DNA of 5,234 nt from Lentisphaeria bacterium. GTDB lineage: Bacteria > Verrucomicrobiota > Lentisphaeria > Oligosphaerales > Oligosphaeraceae. Positions 1 through 5,234 of the stretch are shown here, one piece after another. The DNA lies in the NCBI GenBank assembly GCA_024405235.1, contig JAKSPA010000145.1, positions 1 through 5,234 on the forward strand, in the 5' to 3' direction. Both the position numbers and the translations under genes were made by a program. The notes beneath the pieces were generated by a model. It searched no databases. It was given only the letters and a program-made list of their open reading frames with translations, and was not told where the DNA came from. Each line of letters starts with the position of its first letter. Within the stretch, counting starts at the first letter, position 1.

Positions 1-229
1 ATGCGACTGTTCCCACGGCGTTTGCATGACGCCACGGAAGTATCGCCGTTTCGACGTAGCCGCCGCGGCAGATCGCCAAGACGAAGCGCATGGCCATGCC
101 GATCAGCAGGAACACCAGCAGACCAGGCATGCTGAAACGGCTTGAGACCTTGCTGGATGAAACGCAGCCGACTATCAGAAGGCCGACCACCAGCATTAGC
201 GGTGTAAGATGTTCAAGAACTTCTGTCAA
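1..229 (-). CDS. Probable monovalent cation/proton antiporter, N-terminal fragment (runs off the left edge)
   Basis: This frame is open for 76 codons from a TTG at 229 to the window edge. The first 45 residues look like the start of a CPA1/NhaP2-type antiporter: a hydrophobic helix (about residues 10-25), a short polar turn S-S-K-V-S-S-R-F (25-32), then P-G-L-L-V-F-L-L-I-G-M (35-45). Family members usually have 'SKLSSRFGVPGLLLFLxIGMLAG' here. TTG is preferred because T-E-V-L-E-H-L-T-P-L before the internal ATG (194-196) gives the family's usual short leader. The Shine-Dalgarno is weak (GAGAA), and the ATG has none. A stop (TAA) lies directly upstream in frame. Residues 46-70 do not match the expected 'LAGxDGxGGI' loop, although A-N-A-V-G-T-V-A (69-76) looks like the next conserved helix. 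Such carriers exchange K+ or Na+ for H+ in the inner membrane. It lies 114 nt downstream of atpK on the same strand. The family call rests on a short match and could change with the full gene. Confidence 0.5.
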   Translation of the reverse strand, partial: MTEVLEHLTPLMLVVGLLIVGCVSSSKVSSRFSMPGLLVFLLIGMAMRFVLAICRGGYVETAILPWRHANAVGTVA

Positions 230-230
230 T

Positions 231-255
231 TATTCTCAAGAGAGAGCGGAGAATA
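231..255 (-). repeat. Inverted repeat TATTCTC/GAGAATA just before the antiporter start
   Basis: Perfect 7-bp arms (231-237 and 249-255) are separated by 11 nt. In the leftward RNA the 3' arm GAGAAUA ends one base before the TTG start and contains the only Shine-Dalgarno-like bases. A second possible stem, AGAGCG/CGCTCT (243-248 with 261-266), shares bases with it, so the two are mutually exclusive. There is no U-run. This could be a translational control element or chance. Confidence 0.3.
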
Positions 256-284
256 TCCCGCGCTCTGGATTGTAAGAATTTCAG

Positions 285-319
285 GCGGCTGGACGACTTG
301 TTCGCAGCCATCCAACCGC
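285..319 (-). terminator. 14-bp stem-loop after atpK, possible terminator, attenuator or processing structure
   Basis: The leftward RNA reads GCGGUUGGAUGGCU, a 7-nt loop GCGAACA, then AGUCGUCCAGCCGC. All 14 positions pair, three of them as G-U wobbles. In plus-strand RNA those three become C-A mismatches, so the structure belongs to leftward transcription. It starts 24 nt after the atpK stop codon. The following bases are CUGAAAUUCUUAC, which is only mildly U-rich, so intrinsic termination may be partial. A 3'-end stabiliser or RNA-processing site that sets the atpK to antiporter ratio is equally possible. Confidence 0.45.
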
Positions 320-343
320 TCTGATGATTCTTTTACGCTTAAA

Positions 344-841
344 TTACAATGCGGCGGAAGCGGCCTCGACAAGCTGTTTTGCGATCTCGTTCTGGCTGCT
401 GATGAACATGATGGCAAAGACCATCGTGAAGATTGCAATCGTTTCGACGACACCGATTGCGATAAGATCGTTGACGAAACCCTTGCCTGTCTCAGCGAAG
501 GAATCGCATGCTCCTGCCGCTGCCCTGCCCTGGTATGCGGCGCTGGCACCGATTCCGATTCCGCCGAGAATGCCGACAGCCAAAGCGGAAAGCCACATCG
601 ACTGATGCATGCCGACGATCTGCAGCATGAGAATGAGGCCGTAGATGGTCTGAGTCATCGCGACGCCGGAGAAGATCGTCAGCTGGAATGGAGCGGGACG
701 TCCCTGGGCATAGCAGCGTTTCCAGCTGCCGATGGCGGCTGCGGCGGCGCGGCCGCAACCGATGGCGGAACCCGTTGCTGAGATACCGAAGGCAATGAAT
801 GCGCTCAGTCCGACAAGTGCATGCTGTGTGGATTCGATCAT
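344..841 (-). CDS. atpK: V/A-type ATPase subunit K (proteolipid, rotor-ring c subunit)
   Basis: A 165-residue protein made of two fused helical hairpins, the usual size for V-type K (E. hirae NtpK is 156). Hydrophobic helices lie at about 7-28, 53-77, 82-105 and 122-148, with a basic loop (W-K-R-C-Y) between the first two. It forms the membrane ring that carries ions past subunit I. The second hairpin holds the ion-binding Glu133 in G-V-V-E-T. The first hairpin has T63-Q64-x-x-Y67 instead of a carboxylate, so there is one ion site per double hairpin. Gln104 in Y-Q-G completes the set. These match T64, Q65, Y68, Q110 and E139 of the E. hirae Na+ site, and Val60 replaces Leu61, so Na+ coupling is predicted. 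The ATG at 841 is supported by AAGGAA 8 nt upstream. It is the last ATPase gene, with its own hairpin leader and a long hairpin after its stop, consistent with the need for more K copies than other subunits. Confidence 0.95.
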   Translation of the reverse strand: MIESTQHALVGLSAFIAFGISATGSAIGCGRAAAAAIGSWKRCYAQGRPAPFQLTIFSGVAMTQTIYGLILMLQIVGMHQSMWLSALAVGILGGIGIGASAAYQGRAAAGACDSFAETGKGFVNDLIAIGVVETIAIFTMVFAIMFISSQNEIAKQLVEAASAAL

Positions 842-849
842 TTGTGTGT

Positions 850-855
850 TTCCTT
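850..855 (-). promoter_or_regulatory. Ribosome-binding site of atpK
   Basis: AAGGAA in the leftward RNA, 8 nt before the ATG at 841 and surrounded by A-rich, unstructured sequence. It lies just downstream of the 863-881 hairpin. It fixes the atpK start and suggests independent, efficient initiation rather than coupling to atpI. Confidence 0.7.
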
Positions 856-862
856 GAGTTTT

Positions 863-881
863 TCCATCGGCAACCGATGGA
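863..881 (-). promoter_or_regulatory. Perfect stem-loop in the atpI-atpK gap
   Basis: The leftward RNA holds UCCAUCGG, loop UUG, CCGAUGGA: 8 perfect base pairs. It is flanked on both sides by AAAACUC and followed by A-rich sequence leading to the atpK ribosome-binding site. There is no U-run on the leftward side, so it is not an ordinary terminator. Possible roles are an RNase stop or processing site, or a translation-start organiser that raises K output relative to I. The strand is assigned from the operon, because the stem itself is symmetric. Confidence 0.5.
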
Positions 882-918
882 GTTTTCTATTAATCAAACT
901 AATTCCGAAATTGTTTTT

Positions 919-2616
919 CTATCTGAACGGACGGTATTCGCGACCGCCCCATTCGACACCGATGTGTCCAGAGAACTCAAGCGTGTTCAAGCGGATGCCG
1001 TGAACAAGAACGCTCATGGCCGCCATGGAGATGTTCAGGAGATGTCCCGCCAGAATCACGAGAATTCCGATTGGAAGAAGCAGTTTGTTGCCGCTCCACA
1101 TCATGGAACCCATGTCGTTGAGCGAGTAGATTGCATCGCCGATGTGCGTCCAGTTGATGCGGCAAAGTACAATCAGTGCACCGCCTATTATATAAAGGTA
1201 TTTGGGAATTGTGAAATTCTCGAACGAGTGGTCGATGAGCAGCGCCTTGACTGTGAAGAAATTAGCCCAGAGGAAAATCGCCCATCCAAGATTGCCTAGA
1301 CGGTCCCGTATGCCAGACGAGAGATGTATCTTCCATAAATGAGCCATGGACAAATGAATGGCCGCCAGGAAGAAGCAGAACAGCTGCGTGTTGAGTTGCC
1401 CACGCTCGTTGTCCGTAAGCCACGAAATTCCTCCCCACTGCAACCCGAACCAGTTGCCCGAAAGCGCTCCCCAGACAAGCGTGCATACGGACATGCCGAG
1501 CAGCAGCTGCATGCCGTGGATGCTTTCCTCATTGCCGCCTTTTAGGGCTTTGGTCAGGCCCAAGGCAGTCAAGCTGCAGAAGAGGACGCCGTATCCAGCA
1601 TCGCCAACCAGCATTCCACAGAAGATCGAAAGGAAAATCAGAACGGCCACGGAAATGTCCGCTTCGTTGTATGCGGGAAGCACGCCAATGAAATCCAAAA
1701 CGGTCTTCGCCATGCCGAAATGCTTCGGATAGACAATCTTTGTCGGCACTTCCGGATCGTCGGAAGATACTTCCTCAGTCCGTAGCGCCCAGCCGTTTTT
1801 CTGTGCGCAGGCTTTCAGCGCATCAAGATTGGCTTCCGGCACAAATCCCTGCAGATAGCAGAGTTTTGCTCCTGAACGCCCCATGCCGTCTCTTGCCGCA
1901 AAGAAAGCCTCTTCGCTCGAAAGGCGGCGTTTTTCGGCATCCAGCGCGGCCATGTCGTTCACGGCATGGTCCTTTAGAGCTTCCATTGATTCATCAACGA
2001 TTCGCTGAACGCTTTCGCGACGGCTCTTGAGTGCCGCAAGATCGTCGCCCATTGGAAACGACGCCAAAGGCAGATCAACGTTCTCCAGAGAAACAGGAGA
2101 TACAATCACGGAGTAAATGGAATCTTCCGTACGCGATACAACGAGTTCCACAGCGCCTTCTGGCTTGTTCTGTAGCTCTTCGAACCACTTCTCCGCACCA
2201 GGGAAATTGTTTCTGACGACAAGCGCATAGTGCCAGCCGATCTTCTGAAGCTTTTCAAAAACATCGCGATTGAACTGCCCCCATGGGCTCAGACGTCGTA
2301 TCGCATCGTCGAGTTGCGCCAGTTCGTCCGTGCCGTGTTTCCATGCATCCATGAGTTTCAGACATTCCTGACGGCATGCAAAACCATCCTCCGCCGTGGC
2401 ACGATTCTGGCGTAATGCGCCAGTGTCAAGGCCGGACAGGAAATTCTTCAGGCCATCCAGCGCTGCAAGCTCTGCACGGCGACTCTCCAGTTCGCCGGAA
2501 ACCTCCTGAACTTGCGGCAGAACATGGACGCTTGCCAGATTCCGAAGGGACTGGAGCGATTGTTCCTGGTCATCCGTCAGGCAGACAATCGCTATTTTTT
2601 TCATTCGTTCAATCAT
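919..2616 (-). CDS. atpI: V/A-type ATPase subunit I (membrane stator, a-subunit homologue)
   Basis: A 565-residue protein, on the short side for the family (often about 600-660). The N-terminal half (1-300) is cytoplasmic and partly coiled coil (40-110, 195-240). It starts M-K-K-I-A-I-V at residue 5 and ends with Y-L-Q-G-F-V-P (254-260). The C-terminal half is membrane-embedded with about 7-8 hydrophobic segments. Family marks are G-V-L-P-A-Y-N-E-A-D (311-320), M-L-V-G-D-A-G-Y-G (335-343), A-G-H-L-L-N (523-528), V-H-G-I-R-L-N (538-544) and the terminal L-E-F-S-G-H block. It forms the static half-channels against the K ring. Oddly, the S-Y-x-R-L helix carrying the essential arginine is not recognisable. 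Arg485 (L-C-R-I-N-W) is the only nearby candidate, while Arg541 fits the second conserved arginine. The ATG at 2616 overlaps the atpD stop (ATGA); AGGAGAGG lies 14 nt upstream (2631-2638). A second ATG at 2604 is possible. Confidence 0.93.
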   Translation of the reverse strand: MIERMKKIAIVCLTDDQEQSLQSLRNLASVHVLPQVQEVSGELESRRAELAALDGLKNFLSGLDTGALRQNRATAEDGFACRQECLKLMDAWKHGTDELAQLDDAIRRLSPWGQFNRDVFEKLQKIGWHYALVVRNNFPGAEKWFEELQNKPEGAVELVVSRTEDSIYSVIVSPVSLENVDLPLASFPMGDDLAALKSRRESVQRIVDESMEALKDHAVNDMAALDAEKRRLSSEEAFFAARDGMGRSGAKLCYLQGFVPEANLDALKACAQKNGWALRTEEVSSDDPEVPTKIVYPKHFGMAKTVLDFIGVLPAYNEADISVAVLIFLSIFCGMLVGDAGYGVLFCSLTALGLTKALKGGNEESIHGMQLLLGMSVCTLVWGALSGNWFGLQWGGISWLTDNERGQLNTQLFCFFLAAIHLSMAHLWKIHLSSGIRDRLGNLGWAIFLWANFFTVKALLIDHSFENFTIPKYLYIIGGALIVLCRINWTHIGDAIYSLNDMGSMMWSGNKLLLPIGILVILAGHLLNISMAAMSVLVHGIRLNTLEFSGHIGVEWGGREYRPFR

Positions 2617-3224
2617 AACAGATCAGCGTCCCTCTCCTGACATTTCGCCTTGGCGATCTTCGAACGACCAACGGAATTCGTCTGCTGGTCGCCGATGTAG
2701 ATGTTGATGCGGCGGATATTCTCCTGAGCAGCAGGAATCTTGACCTTTTCGAAAAGATTCACGCGCTGGTTGACGGTGCGCAATTCCTCCTCCAAGGCAT
2801 TCAGCTGCTCGGACATGATCTTGTGGCGCAGACGCAATTCGCTCTGATGGGCGACTAGCTCCATCGCGGCGTCGGTCCAGAACGGCGTAGAGAAGAGATC
2901 TATCTCCTTCGCCTCGATAGTCAGGCCGACGTGCTCCGGAACATCCGTTCCCGCGATGTTCTTTGTGGAAGTGCGCCATTCCGTAACACGCCTGGCGTCT
3001 TTCAATTCAGGCGGCAAGGCGGCGAAAAGCGCCAGATCGCCTTCGTGTTCTTCCATCTCGCGGCGATCCTGCTCTTCCAGTTCAGCCATGCGTTCGCGGG
3101 CCTGCCGAACTTCCAACTGCAGCTGCTGCTTCTTCAACTGGAGCGTCGGGAGATAACGCTCGAAGCGCTTCAGCGCGTCACGCTGCAGTTTCAGCTCATT
3201 CTTTGTGAGTTTTATCTTAGCCAT
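2613..3224 (-). CDS. atpD: V/A-type ATPase subunit D (central rotor shaft)
   Basis: A 203-residue protein of the usual length for V-type D. This is not the F-type beta subunit that shares the symbol. Two long helices form the antiparallel coiled coil that turns inside the A3B3 head: residues 5-62, with L-T-K-N-E-L-K-L-Q and L-P-T-L-Q-L-K-K-Q-Q-L, and about 115-180. The middle (65-115) is the shorter globular part. The signature V-N-L-F-E-K-V (155-161) and I-G-D-Q-Q-T-N-S-V-G-R (177-187) are clear. The ATG at 3224 lies 3 nt after the atpB stop. Its Shine-Dalgarno is weak (AAGAAAG about 10 nt upstream), so it probably depends on ribosomes finishing atpB. The TGA stop overlaps the atpI start by 4 nt. 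The D-type C-terminus ends in a short charged tail (Q-E-R-D-A-D-L-L). Confidence 0.96.
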   Translation of the reverse strand: MAKIKLTKNELKLQRDALKRFERYLPTLQLKKQQLQLEVRQARERMAELEEQDRREMEEHEGDLALFAALPPELKDARRVTEWRTSTKNIAGTDVPEHVGLTIEAKEIDLFSTPFWTDAAMELVAHQSELRLRHKIMSEQLNALEEELRTVNQRVNLFEKVKIPAAQENIRRINIYIGDQQTNSVGRSKIAKAKCQERDADLL

Positions 3225-3227
3225 TGG

Positions 3228-4535
3228 CTATGCTTTCTTGGGCCAGAACTTGTTGATCAGATCGGTCTTGACACCTGTTTCGGCAGGTTCAAAACATTCC
3301 GAGAGAATCTTCCAGCCGCGATCAAGCGCCTGCTCCAAAGGAATGTTCACGGACAGCGACATCATTCCAGTCTCGAACATCTCGCCGTATTTCAGCAGCT
3401 TGTTGTCCCATTCGGACATTCTGAAACCCATGGATTGCTTTTCAAGCGTGTCGCGATATTGCGCGAAAAGACGGATCATCGTGTCCATTAGAGTTCTGTG
3501 GTCCTCGCGCGTGTCTTTGTTGACATTCTGCTTGAGTCGCGAAAGAGAACCGAACGGCTCGATATGACCTCCGGAAAGATAGAACTGCCCTTCCGTGATG
3601 TAGCCGGTGTTGTCTGGCACAGGATGCGTGACGTCGTCTCCTGGCATGGTCGTAACGGCCAGAATCGTGATGGAGCCGCCGTTTTCGCCCTTGAACTGAA
3701 CGCCCTTTTCGTAGCGCGATGCCAATTGGCTGTAGAGATCGCCTGGATAGCCGCGGTTGGACGGAATCTGTTCCATCGTGATGGCGATTTCCTTCAGCGA
3801 ATCAGCGAAATTCGTCATGTCCGTCAGGAGGCATAGCACGCGCTTGTTCTGTTGCACGGCAAAGTATTCGGCGGTAGCCAGCGCCATGTCTGGGACAAGC
3901 GTGCATTCGACGGTGGGATCAGCAGCCGTATGGACGAACATCACCGTGCGCGGCAGCGCGCCATGTTCGTCCAGCGTGTTCTTGAAATAGAGATAGTCGT
4001 CGTATTTCAATCCCATTCCGCCAAGGACGATGACATCGACTTCCGCCTGCATCGCGATTCGCGCCAGCAGCTGGTTGTATGGTTCGCCTGGAATGGAGAA
4101 GATAGGCAGTTTCTGACTTTCAACCAACGTGTTGAAGATGTCGATCATTGGAATTCCCGTGCGAATCATCTTTCGCGGAATGATTCTGCATGCCGGATTG
4201 ACGGATGGCCCTCCGATCTCGACCATGTTGTCCGTCAGTGCGGGACCGCCGTCGCGCGGAGCGCCGTTGCCCGTGAAGATTCTGCCAAGAAGGTCCGTGG
4301 TCGCGGCGACCTGCATCTGCCTGCCGAGGAAACGGACTTCCGCATCGGTTGAGATGCCGCGTGCGCCTGCGAAAACCTGCAGCGAAACGCGTTTGCCGTC
4401 AAGACGAATCACCTGCGCCAGCGAGGAGCGGTCACCGCTGCGGACCTCCGCCAATTCGCCGTTCGCGACATTTTCCGCTTCAAGCGTGATGACGTTTCCG
4501 CTGATCTGTATGATTTGGTGGTAGATCTTTCTCAT
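3228..4535 (-). CDS. atpB: V/A-type ATPase subunit B (non-catalytic head subunit)
   Basis: A 435-residue protein, full length for the chlamydial/spirochaetal B type. It alternates with A in the A3B3 head and helps bind nucleotide at the catalytic interface. An N-terminal beta-barrel spans about 1-75 and the nucleotide-binding fold about 76-350. The P-loop position reads S-I-P-G-E-P-Y-N-Q-L (147-156) with no GKT, as expected for a non-catalytic subunit. G-S-L-S-R-L (329-334) carries Arg333, equivalent to the arginine finger of E. hirae NtpB (Arg350). The helical C-terminal domain contains N-I-P-L-E-Q-A-L-D (397-405) and ends L-I-N-K-F-W-P-K-K-A. The ATG at 4535 is 3 nt after the atpA stop and has a very strong Shine-Dalgarno inside the end of atpA. 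Motif choice separates it from F-type alpha and from enterococcal-type B. No frame damage is seen. Confidence 0.97.
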   Translation of the reverse strand: MRKIYHQIIQISGNVITLEAENVANGELAEVRSGDRSSLAQVIRLDGKRVSLQVFAGARGISTDAEVRFLGRQMQVAATTDLLGRIFTGNGAPRDGGPALTDNMVEIGGPSVNPACRIIPRKMIRTGIPMIDIFNTLVESQKLPIFSIPGEPYNQLLARIAMQAEVDVIVLGGMGLKYDDYLYFKNTLDEHGALPRTVMFVHTAADPTVECTLVPDMALATAEYFAVQQNKRVLCLLTDMTNFADSLKEIAITMEQIPSNRGYPGDLYSQLASRYEKGVQFKGENGGSITILAVTTMPGDDVTHPVPDNTGYITEGQFYLSGGHIEPFGSLSRLKQNVNKDTREDHRTLMDTMIRLFAQYRDTLEKQSMGFRMSEWDNKLLKYGEMFETGMMSLSVNIPLEQALDRGWKILSECFEPAETGVKTDLINKFWPKKA

Positions 4536-4538
4536 CTT

Positions 4539-5234
4539 TTATGCCTCCTCCAACTTCTGGTCCAGTTTGGATTCGTTCTCGCGGAACTGCTCTGAATTCC
4601 ATGCGGAATAATTCCAGTCGATGAATATCTGGCGCAGTTCTGCGAAATAGCTGCGCGCCATGGCCTTGTCGGAAAAGTCGAATTTCTTGCGGAGGATTCC
4701 ATCAAGTTTCTTGAAAACATATTCCTGACGTTCCGCCGTGCAGGAACTGTCCACTTTGTCAAAGGTGTCCTGCTGCAGATAGACCGCATCGAGGAACTCG
4801 CTCTTTAGGTAGGTGACGAAATCGCTGTTCGGCGTGCCCTCTTCGCCGATGACTTTCATCATCTGCTCGATTTCATTGCCGTTCCTGAGAATCTGACGCG
4901 CGTACGCGACCTGTTCGAGGGAGACGGTGCTCTTGTATTTGCTCCACGAATCCAACGGATTGATTGACGGATAGCGACGCGCGTTTGCGCGTTCGCGCGA
5001 CAGTGCGAGGAACGCACCGACGACTTTCAGAGTCGCCTGCGTGACAGGCTCTTCGAAATTGCCGCCAGCAGGAGACACCGCGCCGCAGATCGTGATGGAG
5101 CCCTTTTCGCCGTTGTGGAGTCTGACAAGTCCCGCGCGTTCGTAGAAGCTCGCCACAAGTGATTCAAGATATGCAGGGAACGCCTCTTCGCCTGGAATCT
5201 CCTCCAGACGGCCGGATTCCTCTCGAAGCGCCTG
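4539..5234 (-). CDS. atpA: V/A-type ATPase catalytic subunit A, C-terminal part (5' end beyond the right edge)
   Basis: The last 231 residues of subunit A; the frame is open to the right edge, so the start lies outside. The Walker A (GKT) P-loop and the bulge domain are not in the window. Visible marks, counted from the edge, are A-L-R-E-E-S-G-R-L-E-E-I-P-G-E-E (2-17), with the Glu region near the catalytic site, then S-P-A-G-G-N-F-E-E-P-V-T-Q (54-66), and P-S-I-N-P-L-D-S-W-S (89-98). The last fits the ATP synthase alpha/beta signature PS00152. The helical C-terminal domain follows (about 105-231). It hydrolyses or makes ATP at the A/B interface. A GTG at 5156 is internal, since conserved residues continue upstream of it. 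The S-P-A-G-G-N and A-R-R-Y-P-S-I-N wording is typical of the Chlamydia/Spirochaete/Bacteroidota type. The last codons (Glu-Glu-Ala) contain the atpB ribosome-binding site, so a change there would affect both genes. Confidence 0.97.
   Translation of the reverse strand, partial: QALREESGRLEEIPGEEAFPAYLESLVASFYERAGLVRLHNGEKGSITICGAVSPAGGNFEEPVTQATLKVVGAFLALSRERANARRYPSINPLDSWSKYKSTVSLEQVAYARQILRNGNEIEQMMKVIGEEGTPNSDFVTYLKSEFLDAVYLQQDTFDKVDSSCTAERQEYVFKKLDGILRKKFDFSDKAMARSYFAELRQIFIDWNYSAWNSEQFRENESKLDQKLEEA
4544..4551 (-). promoter_or_regulatory. Strong ribosome-binding site of atpB within the end of atpA
   Basis: GGAGGAGG in the leftward RNA, 8 nt before the atpB ATG and lying in codons of the last residues of atpA. 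It is the strongest Shine-Dalgarno in the window and fixes the atpB start at 4535. It suggests atpB is initiated well in its own right, as needed for equal amounts of A and B. Confidence 0.85.

Noticed and set aside
224..229. A perfect -35-like TTGACA on the minus strand
   Set aside because: The hexamer 17 nt downstream is TACACC, a poor -10, and transcription from it would start inside the antiporter frame. TTG here serves better as the start codon.
209..781. A 190-codon open frame on the plus strand
   Set aside because: It is antisense to atpK and the atpK-antiporter gap, its product is low-complexity and Cys/Asp-rich with no family features, and the minus-strand frame is a clear K subunit.
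864..890. Plus-strand hairpin followed by AGTTTTCTATT as a rightward terminator
   Set aside because: No plus-strand gene ends here and the T-run is short and interrupted. The leftward leader reading fits the operon.
799..1299. A 166-codon open frame on the plus strand
   Set aside because: It is antisense to the C-terminal membrane part of atpI and the start of atpK; the minus-strand protein has conserved motifs and this frame has none.
2931..3491. A 186-codon open frame on the plus strand
   Set aside because: It is antisense to atpD and the end of atpB, both convincing conserved proteins.
3852..4352. A 166-codon open frame on the plus strand
   Set aside because: It is an antisense shadow of the nucleotide-binding fold of atpB.
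3228..4535. Missing Walker A GKT in subunit B as a sign of a broken gene
   Set aside because: V/A-type B subunits are naturally non-catalytic and lack it. Length, arginine finger and ends are intact.
4539..5156. A separate 205-residue gene starting at GTG 5156
   Set aside because: Conserved subunit A residues (the G-R-L-E-E-I-P-G-E-E block) continue in frame upstream to the window edge, so the GTG is an internal valine codon.
1..5234. tRNA or rRNA genes, CRISPR arrays, insertion sequences, phage or defence genes
   Set aside because: No cloverleaf, regular repeat array, transposase or terminal inverted repeats were seen; the window is filled by the ATPase operon.

Overview
The window is almost entirely the distal part of one leftward (minus-strand) operon for a V/A-type rotary ATPase of the bacterial Chlamydia/Spirochaete/Bacteroidota kind. 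Reading in the direction of transcription, from the right edge to the left, the genes are: the C-terminal part of the catalytic subunit A (cut by the right edge), complete subunits B, D and I, and complete K (the ion-carrying rotor ring). After K comes the N-terminal end of a probable cation/proton antiporter, cut by the left edge. No plus-strand gene is supported. The long plus-strand open frames are antisense shadows of these well-conserved proteins.

Organism: the A-B-D-I-K order, the short two-hairpin K and the wording of conserved blocks (for example the PSIN and SLSRLKQ segments of A and B and the C-terminal block of I) fit the V/A-ATPase operons known from Chlamydiota and relatives, Spirochaetota and Bacteroidota. 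They do not fit the enterococcal/clostridial (I-K-E-C-F-A-B-D) or Thermus layouts. The DNA is of moderate G+C. A Gram-negative anaerobe from a host-associated or sediment setting is a reasonable guess, but the phylum cannot be fixed from this window.

Layout: A and B are separated by 3 nt and B and D by 3 nt. D and I overlap by 4 nt (ATGA). This is a tight, translationally coupled head. I and K are separated by 77 nt, which hold a perfect 8-bp stem-loop and a good ribosome-binding site. K and the antiporter are separated by 114 nt, which hold a 14-bp stem-loop that pairs fully only in the leftward RNA, followed by a second inverted repeat touching the antiporter start.

How the genes work together: A and B form the hexameric ATP-hydrolysing head, with catalytic sites in A and the arginine finger and a degenerate P-loop in B. 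D is the central rotor shaft. I is the membrane stator that faces the K ring. K keeps every side chain of the Enterococcus hirae NtpK sodium site except one conservative change, so the complex is predicted to move Na+. A Na+/H+ or K+/H+ antiporter gene next to it would fit a sodium-cycle or ion-homeostasis module. The two most unusual points are subunit I, in which the usual S-Y-x-R-L helix carrying the essential arginine is not recognisable, and the two leader hairpins around atpK.
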